Source of the DNA: Azadirachta indica | Taxonomy: Eukaryota > Streptophyta > Magnoliopsida > Sapindales > Meliaceae | Reading direction: 5' to 3' | Assembly: GCA_022749755.1 (NCBI GenBank) | Contig: CM040450.1 | Location: forward strand, 14,327,634-14,391,633 | Length of the DNA stretch: 64,000 bases | Translations under genes and position numbers: made by a program | Part shown: one piece after another, positions 55,522-64,000 of the stretch | Layout: each line of letters opens with the position of its first letter | Position numbering within the stretch: position 1 is the stretch's first letter | The notes under the pieces: generated by a model | Told to the model about the DNA's origin: nothing | Seen by the model: the letters and a program-made list of their open reading frames with translations, nothing else | Databases searched by the model: none

Positions 55522-58500
55522 ATGGCTGCTGGAGATTCATCAGGGCGTTCTCTGGAAAACACACCAACATGGGCTCTTGCTGCTGTTTGCTTTGTGATGA
55601 TTTCGATTTCAATAATCGTAGAACACTCTATCCATCTCCTTATCCAAGTAAGTTCAATCCAAAACCTAATTTAATGAATGTTTTTGTGATGATCTAACAT
55701 ATGAATTGTATATCATGGACTGTTGCAGTGGCTTAAGAAACGTCAAAAAAATGCCTTGATTGATGCAGTACACAAGCTCAAATCAGGTGCAATTTCCCTC
55801 TATAAGTTGAAATGAAAGGTTTAGGAGATGGATAATATAGATCATTAAGAACTGTTTTCTTTATTTTTTTCTGGGAATTTTGATGCAGAATTGGTTCTTC
55901 TGGGTTTCATGTCACTTATACTAGCAGTGACCCAAGACTACATATCCAAAATCTGCATACCCACCAATACTGCAGACATTATGCTTCCATGTCGTCAAAC
56001 TGCTGAAACCCAGTCTCTGACCATAAAAAGCTATGAGCATATCGCCACTGAATATTACAGAAACTTATCATTCATAGATGAATCATCTGAGCGAATTCTA
56101 TGGCAACAACCAAATAGGCGACTGGCTGAAAATGATGATGCGAATGCTGCAAAAAATGATACTGGCTCAGTTTCTGATTCTGATTCTTGCACTCTAAAGT
56201 AAATTAACCCAATATATCTATATATGTAGCTCTATATTCTTTTTCTATTCTTTTATTTTTTCTGTTGTGTTTATGAATAAATTAACTGAAAATATATAAT
56301 TAACTTGTAGGGGAAGGTTGCATTAATATCAAAAGATGGGATCAGTCAGCTACAAATATTTATTTTTGTGCTAGCAGTCATGCAAATTGTATACAGTGTT
56401 CTCACCATGGCTTTGGGCAGGCTTAAGGTCCGTAGTTAATTTACAGAGTGTAAATCTTCTTTTCTATAACAAATTAAAAATGTTAAATTGTAATTATCTG
56501 CCGCGTTTTCTGTACATACAGATGAGACGTTGGAAAGCTTGGGAGAAAGAAACTCGAACGACAGAATATCAAGTTGCCAACGGTATTTAATGTAATTAAT
56601 TACGTTCAGATATTTTCTTAATTGATCAATCTAATTAAATGACTTGGATTGAAACCTTTTAGTTGCATATGGGGTATACTAGCTAATTTGTTTTGCATTA
56701 GTCTTGGCCCGAAATCTTTGCCCAATTAATACTGCAGCTTCACTTCAAAGGAAGACTGCGTCATCGTTGCCGGATTTTCTGGGAAGTTTGAAGAACAGTT
56801 GCATTGCATTGATGACATGAAATAGAAAATTTTGTTAATATTTTCCAGATCATTCCATCATGTAATTAATTATCTAGTCAAGTGAATATCATTTTCTGGA
56901 AATTAAACCTAAGAGAAATTTGTGCAATATATTAATAAGATTGAATACGACTTATTGACATTTTCGTTGCTTAATTTATTGCTTTCTTATTGACTATTTC
57001 TCTAGATCCCAACCGATTCAGACTGACAAGACAAACAACATTCGGAAGACGGCATGTGAATTCATGTACAGAAACATCAGTTCTGCTATGGACCGTGAGT
57101 GTCTTCTGCTTCGCTTCAAAAAATAAATTTTCTAATAATTAATTAAATATATAATCAATACAATAGAGTTGACGATTTTCTTTAACTCTTTGTAACATAA
57201 TTTTGTGAAAAAAATATAATGATTAATTCATAGCTGTTTACTATGAAATGGAACAGAAATGTTTTTTCAGGCAGTTCTTTCATTCGTTAGCAAAAGTTGA
57301 TTATCTCACCTTGAGACATGGCTTCATCTCGGTATGTAAATTAAATTAATGGTCTTTAATATGCTATCTCTTCTTAACACTAATGAAGTTTATTTATATG
57401 CATGCAAATTTTCAGGCTCATATGTCATCAGCTTCAGCTAGGTACAACACTTTCAATTTCCACAAATACATAAAAAGAACCTTGGAGGAAGATTTCAAGC
57501 GCGTTATTGGAATCAGGTTGATTAATTAATCACTAATGAATTTCCATTTACTTCTTTCGTATAATTTAATTTATAAATTAATAAATATAATTGCCTAACA
57601 TAATCAATTGATATGTTTCTGTCTTAACAGCCCTCTTATGTGGTTTTTTGTTGTCATCTTCTTGCTTGTGAATGTACGTGGTAAGCATATATATGATTGC
57701 CTTCTTTTTTCTTACTCAGTTGTTTTCAACACAATTAATGAATAATTTTTTCTAATTAAAAATTAATAATGGATCAGGTTGGCATGTCTATCTCTGGATA
57801 TCATATGTTCCACTCTTCATAATGCTAATTCTGGGAACGAAACTTGAATCAATTGTAGCAAAAATGGCTCTTCAAATCAATAATCGAACCACTGTAATCA
57901 AAGGAACTCCTCTTGTTCAACCAAGTGACAAACTCTTCTGGTTCGGCCGTCCCCGATTAGTTCTCTTCCTTCTTCATTTAACTCTATTTATGGTAATGTA
58001 TACGATTTTCCTTAACAATATTTTTTTTTTTAAAAAAAAAAAAATTAGTCTTATAACATTGAACTAATATATTTTACCTTAATATTCAGAATGCATTTGA
58101 GCTTGCCTTCTTCATCTGGGTTTCGGTAATTCTTCTTTTTTCACATTTTAATATTTATGTTTTGATTACATATATAATTTTCTTTAATATATTTTTTACT
58201 CCTTCCCCAGATAGAATTTGGAGTAGATTCTTGCTACCATGAACACACTGCTATCACTGTCACAAGGGTGGTGTTTGGGTAAGGATATATAAAATCACTC
58301 ATTGATTAATTCAAATACTTTAATTAGTAAACGTAAGTACTGATTTTGATTTAATTACTTTAATTCTTCAGGATAGTTGTTCAAGTCCTTTGCAGCTATA
58401 TCACTCTTCCTCTATATGCTATTGTGACACAGGTAGATAATTATATTTTACCAATAATAATCAAGTAATGTTCATTATTAATTGTGTTTATTCATACACA

Positions 58501-58848
58501 CAGATGGGTTCAGAATTCAGGAGCAGAGCACTGGAAGAGCAAACGGCCAAGATCATAAAGCAATGGCATGCAGAAGTGAGGGAGAGAAGGAAGAAACAAG
58601 AACAATCTGTACAGTCTACTCGCATTTCTCTATCAACTAATGAGCATTGGAGCTCAACGAGGGGCAATCCCACTGATCTCTCTTCTCTCCCGAAGCCAAC
58701 ATCAATGGATGAAAGCAATATTCACTTCAATAATCAGAAGGGAGAAATCACAGAAGAAAAAGAAGTTGTAGCTGTTAATAATAATACAGAAGAAGCAAGC
58801 TCATCAATGGCTCCACCCCCAACGTTCAGGTGGAAATGCAAACAGTGA
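55522..58848 (+). CDS. MLO: MLO family seven-transmembrane protein
   Basis: Fourteen exons: 55522-55647, 55729-55786, 55889-56198/9, 56311-56427, 56522-56582, 57006-57094, 57257-57331, 57416-57516, 57631-57680, 57778-57992, 58090-58125, 58211-58278, 58372-58432, 58504-58848; about 570 residues, normal for the family. Landmarks in order: [16 protein letters not shown] (first membrane segment), [54 protein letters not shown] helix, [56 protein letters not shown] and [19 protein letters not shown] calmodulin-binding-like helix (about residues 466-490) is followed by a variable tail. Plasma-membrane MLO proteins of clades IV/V, which this resembles, act as powdery-mildew susceptibility factors; clade is inferred by eye. 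The exon 3 donor is one base out of phase (see finding). Confidence 0.92.
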
Positions 58849-59054
58849 GGCGAGAGTAGACAAGAAAAGCTCAAAGGAAAATTATTGTATTTTAAGAATA
58901 AAATTTTATTTTCCTTCGAAATACTTCACTACTTGAACTTCAATTAATCGATTCGAGAATTTATTTATTTTATGCTTCATTATTCTTATTGGAAATAAGA
59001 AATTGGAATATTCTAATTTCAGGTATGGCCATCACGTATCTCTTAATGCTTGAA

Positions 59055-60174
59055 GTCAATATTGTTGAGGGTAATTTCATTTTGAACCTTAACGATTTAA
59101 ACAAGTATCACTTTAATTGACATGTTTCACACATTAAATAAAACAAGGTCTCTAACCTTATTAAAAGTCATCATTTAGGTTCAAATTTTTTTTATCAATG
59201 TTAGTTTAGGTCTCTTAACCAAACTTCTATCACTTTTCACCTGTTAGTGAAATGAGGTAACTTTTAATTTACCGTAAATAATAGTAACAATTTTTAATTT
59301 GATATCAAAATTTATAAAAATGATCGTATCACTCCCACGTGTTAACTCTCATCTTTATTTTTAACAACTAAAAAGATAAAATTATAATTTTATAAAATTA
59401 GTTTATTAATCTTATATTGTTTTCTTTTTCATCTTTCTCCCCTATTACTTTCTTTTCTTGCTTCTTCTTCTTCCCCATCTCTTCCACTCTTCTTTTTTCT
59501 TATTAAAATAATTACAATGAAATTAAAATTAGTCATTCGATTTTCTCAATTTAAATAAAAAAGATCAGTATACAATAAAATTGATATATTCAAATTAAGT
59601 TAATCTCATAATCTTATAAATAAAAATCAAATTTATAATTTTCGCAATTGAATCAATTAATTAAAACGTAAAAAAAAAAAAAACTCAAATTGAAAATTCT
59701 TTTCCATATAAATAAATTCTAATTGCGATTTCAATCTCCCCTAGATTAAAAAAAAAATTGAATAAAAAAGATAACAAAAGAAAAAAAAAAAGAAGACGAG
59801 GAAGAAGAAAAAATAAAAAAATTATCTTTTAATTAATTTAATTTTATAAATTTATAATTTCATCTTTTTAACTATTAAAAATATAGTTGAGAGTTAACAT
59901 GTAAGAATGATATGATCATTTTCATAAATTTTGAGATCGGATTAAAAATTATTAATATTAGGTGGGCAAATTGAAAATTATCCCATCCCGCTACCTGCTA
60001 AAAATTGATAAAAGTTTGATTAAAGGACCTGACTAATTCACCAAAATAATTTAGACCTAAGTGATAATTTTTAATAAAATTAAAAATCTTTTTATTTAAT
60101 ATAGGAAATATATCAGCTAAAATAATATTTCTCAAAACATTAAGGACCAAAATAAAATTACTCCAATATTGTCC
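59055..60174. mobile_element. Foldback-type element with long inverted arms
   Basis: About 340 bp at 59055-59400 match, as reverse complement, about 345 bp at 59825-60174. Matched landmarks include CAATATTG at both outer ends, AAAATTTATAAAAATGATC against its inverted counterpart, GTTAACTCTCA, and the inner TTATAAAATTA ends. Between the arms are a C+T-rich tract (59420-59505) and an A+G-rich tract (59760-59815), which also pair. No coding capacity was seen. The arrangement fits a non-autonomous DNA transposon with long terminal inverted repeats. Confidence 0.8.
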
Positions 60175-61240
60175 GCTACGAATTCGGACAAAATCAATCA
60201 ATTTGAATTAATGCTGATCATTTTCAGAAAATTAACTTGAAGCTATTCTCTCTCTCTATAAGGTTGTTCATTTACTTTAGTAATCACATGGAATATAACC
60301 ATACATATTTCCCAGTAAGTTTAGGTTTAACTAGAAGAAGCATCATCCTGAATGGGAAGAATAAGAAGAAAATAAGGCTTTTCTATTTTTATTCCTAGTG
60401 ATGAAATTACCAATTGCCCCATAATCACCGACACCAGCTTCCTTTTACTATTTCAAAAATATATACCATAAACTCCCTCTTGTCATTATTATCTCGTTAA
60501 CTATTCAATTTTTTTGATAATTTAACACATTTATCCCTTCAAATAGATTACGAAGACTTCAGCATTGGATTTCAAGTAGAAGAATACAAGCTCAAATTAC
60601 TGTTATTTCAATTTTAGATTAAATATAATATGTGAGTAATATTAAATATCTCAATTTATATATCAAAATTTCTATCCTACATAAGTTAAATATTATTGTC
60701 ACATCATCTTATATTTTACAAGAAAAGAAAAATTTTTTTTTTCCCTTATCAATCAATCGAAGACAAATATAAACAATGCAATTTTCTAATCTTCCTCTTC
60801 CTACTCGACAACCAGTTGTCTCATTAGTTTTCTTATGAAATAATGTGATAATAATAATTTAACTTCCACTTCACTTCAAATAGAAATCTTGATATAAAGT
60901 AGATAGTAATGAGAATAAATATGTTAAATTGTCAAAAAATGTTAATATTTTACGAAATAATCATAACGGTGTAGGTGTCATTGGTATTTTTGAATTAGTA
61001 GAAAGAAAAAAAATTGTAATTAGCCCAAATAAGAGGGTGCAACTGGCCCTTTTGAGAGTTTCCCATATGTGGACGTTGGCTTATGTATGAGAAGGTCCCC
61101 GAGGCCAGTAGTAGCGGATATGGTCTTGAATATGGAACATGTGCATGCATCAACAGATTTTGTGTCAGTATTATAGAGATGGGCATCATGGTAATTTAAC
61201 AACTGAAAGCTGTGGATTTAGAAGAATCCATAACTCATAA
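60175..61240. other. Spacer between foldback element and DUF1685 gene
   Basis: AT-rich. A GA repeat (60249-60258 region) and a less AT-rich stretch at 61020-61240 that may be promoter. No gene was recognised. Confidence 0.4.
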
Positions 61241-61375
61241 CCAGATCCTCCGTTGTCAAAGGTTCCACCACCGCTTACTACTTTACATGTTCTTTTTGCT
61301 TTCACTTATTATTATTATTCTTCTTTTCACTTCCACCACAATCTCTCTTCTCCTTTGGAGATTTTGTTTCTCACA

Positions 61376-61388
61376 ATCTCCTCTCCCT

Positions 61389-61419
<31 letters not shown>

Positions 61420-61455
61420 ACAATCTCTCAGTCTCTCTATCTCTCTTTATCTCTC
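61376..61455 (+). repeat. CT microsatellite in the DUF1685 leader
   Basis: CTCCCTCTCC units pass into a pure CT run and then interrupted CTCT tracts, ending three bases before the ATG at 61458. CT-rich leaders are common in plant genes. Confidence 0.8.
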
Positions 61456-61457
61456 CC

Positions 61458-61687
61458 ATGGCTGATCAAATCTCTCTATGTCTCATAGCAGCCATGGATC
61501 ATTTATGGTTTCATCATATAATTCTTATCCCAGAACACACTTCACCGCTTGCTTCTAAAACCCTAAAACCTACTTCACAACTCTCTCTTTATCTCCTTCT
61601 TTTTCAGAAGAAGAGATTTCTTTTTCGTCACCTCTTGAAGATGAAGAGAAATCATCAAACACGTCTCTGAATAGTATTTCACTTGTA

Positions 61688-61718
<31 letters not shown>

Positions 61719-62344
61719 CACTCTTCACCACGTTCTTTTTCTTCTACATCATGAATTTAATTCTTTTGATTTTTCTTAATTTGTTGACTGATTTCTCAGT
61801 TGTTTCTTGTTACAAGGATGATTCCAACAACGAAGACGAAGAAAAGGAAATTATGAACGTCAAAGAACGACCAACGCGACTGAATATCATCAGAGACAGA
61901 ACTCGCTCACAGTCATCCTCGCCATCAACTCAAAAACGGCCTAAAAATCGACAGTACTCGACTAGTAAACTGCAGAAGTCAATGAGTTGCAGGAGCTTAG
62001 TGGACCTGGAACTTGAAGAAGTAAAAGGGTTTATGGATCTCGGTTTCAGATTCAACAAAGAAGACCTCTGCCCGAGAATGATGAGCGTAGTCCCAGGACT
62101 GCAAAGAGCAAAACTGTACAAAAATGAAGAGAATATAGGTAAACAAAGCGATGATACTGAAGAAGAACAGAATTATGAGAAAAGGATAATAAGACCATAT
62201 TTATCAGAAGCTTGGCTAATAAAGAGACCTGATTCACCATTACTGAACTTAAAGATTCCAAAGTTTACTACAGCTGCTGATATGAAGAAACATCTAAGAT
62301 TCTGGGCTAAAACCGTTGCATCAACAGTTCAGCAAGAATGTTAA
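61458..62344 (+). CDS. DUF1685 family protein, first exon apparently frame-shifted
   Basis: The second exon (61800-62344) is clear. It holds CRSLVDLELEEVKGFMDLGF, VPGLQRAK, RPYLSEAWL, LNLKIPKF and KKHLRFWAKTVASTV, the ordered landmarks of plant DUF1685 proteins of unknown function. The first exon starts at ATG 61458 (MADQIS), with a MDHLWFHH segment like the usual family N-terminus. That frame runs to a stop at 61670. The acidic Ser-rich stretch expected before the domain (SEEEISFSSPLEDEEKSSN, about 61604-61660) lies in another frame, entered by a one-base shift near 61590. From this second frame a donor at 61674 (GTATTT) joins the acceptor at 61798-61799 in phase. The intron contains a TA microsatellite. 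The model is sound downstream and uncertain upstream. Confidence 0.7.
61687..61715. repeat. TA microsatellite in the DUF1685 intron
   Basis: About thirteen consecutive TA units just after the probable donor. Confidence 0.85.
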
Positions 62345-62520
62345 TTAGAAGTTGCTGATCATTAAACTGTAGAAGGAGAAGAATAATCCATCTCCTTAAT
62401 TTCCATCGAAAATTGTAGTGTAAAATAATCGATCGAGTTAATTAACTAGCTCATATATGTGTTGAATGAAAGAATAAATAAAGATTTCGAGCATGTAATC
62501 TTTGTCAAATATTATAATAG
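62345..62520 (+). other. Probable DUF1685 3' UTR
   Basis: AGAATAAATAAAGA at about 62469-62482 offers AATAAA polyadenylation signals about 130 bp after the stop. Confidence 0.5.
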
Positions 62521-64000
62521 AACTGTACACGTGGTATGATTTGTAAATTCAATACATAATCTTTTTTATTATTTATAAATTTTTTTTTCTTTAAAAAGAG
62601 GAAGAAAGGGATATAGGAATGGGAATAGAATAAGATTAAATTATGCGGTGGGTGTGGATACGGGCCCCACACAGAAAATTGGTGGGTAGTAAAAGAATAC
62701 AAAGGTGGGGTCAGGATGAGCCAAGTGGGCATTGGCTTTGGCAGTATTCGATTCAGACTTTTGTCTGTATTAGGTGTGTTCATTTTTTTTTATGCATTAT
62801 TCATGTGCATTGTATTTGTTTTTTTTTTTTTTTTTTTTTTTTTTTCTTAAAGGATGAAAGTGAGTTCGATTTGGTTTAGAATTGCCAACAACAAAGACTT
62901 AAAGAGTACGTTTTTAGTTTTTTTGTAAGTAATAATTTTAATTAATATTAATTGGACATTAAATTAAAATTTTATTTTTAAAATTAGTTAAAGTTAATTT
63001 TTTAAAATAAATAGCAAAAATACAAGTAAATTATATTTATATTTACTTTAATTTTTGTATATACCTTTTTAAAGATATATTTGATATAACTTTTTAAATA
63101 AATTTTTTTTATAATCAACTTTTTACTAGTAAAATTTTTAGAAAAAGTTTAATAATTATTTATTTTTTTACAAATAATTTTAAAAAAATGGTGTTATTTA
63201 GTATAAGTTTTTAAAGTTGTATAATAAAAAAAATGTAAAATACTTAAAATAAAAAAAATATATTTTAAATAACTTATTTTTTTAAAAAAAAAATTCTATA
63301 TGTTAAAAACACAAGATTTGGTTTTTTTATAATAAAAAAATTAATTCTCAAAAAAATTTAAAATTAAAATAAATCGCCTTTAACAGAAGCATAAACACGA
63401 GAAGACAGTCGAATAAGGAAAACCTTGCATTTTAATCCTCCTCTTTTTTGCTAATTCTTACTTTACTCAACTGATTCAACACATATATCACAAAAGTCTA
63501 TAATATTTCAACATTTATTTTATATAATTCTTATTTATTTGATCAAATCACTTAAATTCTTATTTTTTTTTTTGGAATTTTTCTCTCTAGAATATACTAG
63601 AATACCTTTGATCCTAATTTTAATGTGAAAATATTTTATTGTAAGTGAATTAGAAGGTGAATTAAATTATTGTAAGTATACTTGCATCAATAAGAATAAA
63701 TAATTTTCAAACCTTAAAAAGGAACATATAATATGCCTATTTTTGAGTATCTATATATATATAGTCATCAAAAGAAGATGTTTTCATGTGTATTGGTGTT
63801 AATTTTATACGAAAAAATAAATTTTGTGATTTTTAATTAATAGAAATAATAAATATTAATTTCACAATGTTATTAATTAAATACACAAACCATCTCGGAT
63901 TTATTCTAAAATGTTTTGTGATATTGCTTTTCTGTATTCATTTTCAATTTTATTTTAATTTTAAAAAAGTTAGAAATTAACATCAAAGCATCGTAATTTT
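62521..64000. other. AT-rich terminal region
   Basis: No gene seen. A T run of about 27 bases lies at 62819-62845. The rest is mostly A/T with short poly-A and poly-T tracts. Confidence 0.55.

Noticed and set aside
58488..58718. Minus-strand frame opposite the MLO last exon
   Set aside because: Antisense of a clear coding exon; no domain.
55522..58848. MLO called as a pseudogene
   Set aside because: Only one base at one donor is inconsistent, while all other exons join perfectly. An assembly error or alternative splice is as likely as inactivation.

Overview
The window is nuclear DNA from a flowering plant, most likely a eudicot. Genes have many small GT-AG introns. The recognisable families are plant-typical (laccase, MLO, HIP1/ZFP1-type RING ligase, DUF1685, polyubiquitin), and the spacers are very AT-rich with LTR retrotransposons, small DNA transposons and TA microsatellites. 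The species cannot be named from the sequence alone. A run of exactly 100 N at 28650-28749 marks an assembly gap.

Region 1 (1-5.9 kb) is intergenic DNA holding a dead, internally deleted Copia-type element on the minus strand (1161-5135), followed by a possible gene remnant. Region 2 (5.9-20.8 kb) is a laccase cluster on the minus strand. It has one apparently intact six-exon laccase gene (6088-8290) and two decayed copies. The copy at 9490-11383 is broken by deletions and a probable solo LTR. The copy at 15774-20368 keeps its promoter and first two exons, but exon 3 is split by a 3.7-kb LTR element that carries gag and protease remnants and no polymerase. A small CxxC-type zinc-binding gene candidate (12402-13342) lies between the two copies. 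Region 3 (20.8-28.6 kb) is AT-rich spacer without a supported gene.

Region 4 (29.1-51.4 kb) is the most striking part: a tandem array on the plus strand of RING E3 ligase genes and polyubiquitin genes. The order is HIP1 (intact), UBQ1 (intact hexamer), HIP1-psi1, HIP1-psi2, UBQ2 (pentamer with a frameshift in repeat 4), HIP1-psi3, HIP1-psi4, UBQ3 (broken in repeats 1-2 by an LTR fragment). The polyubiquitin start codons are 7.4 and 7.8 kb apart, so the repeat unit appears to be ligase-ligase-ubiquitin. Ligase copies have decayed fastest. The shared promoter motifs (heat-shock-like element, TATA box) and the 3' ends of the ubiquitin genes are better kept.

Region 5 (51.4-64 kb) has a long non-coding stretch, a tRNA-Pro(AGG) gene on the minus strand (54255-54326), a 14-exon MLO gene (55522-58848) with a one-base problem at the third splice donor, a long-armed foldback element (59055-60174), and a DUF1685 gene (about 61458-62344) whose first exon seems frame-shifted. 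The rest is AT-rich sequence.

Functionally, the intact genes cover phenol oxidation in the cell wall (laccase), ubiquitin supply and ubiquitin ligation (UBQ1, HIP1), and a membrane protein of the family that conditions powdery-mildew susceptibility (MLO).
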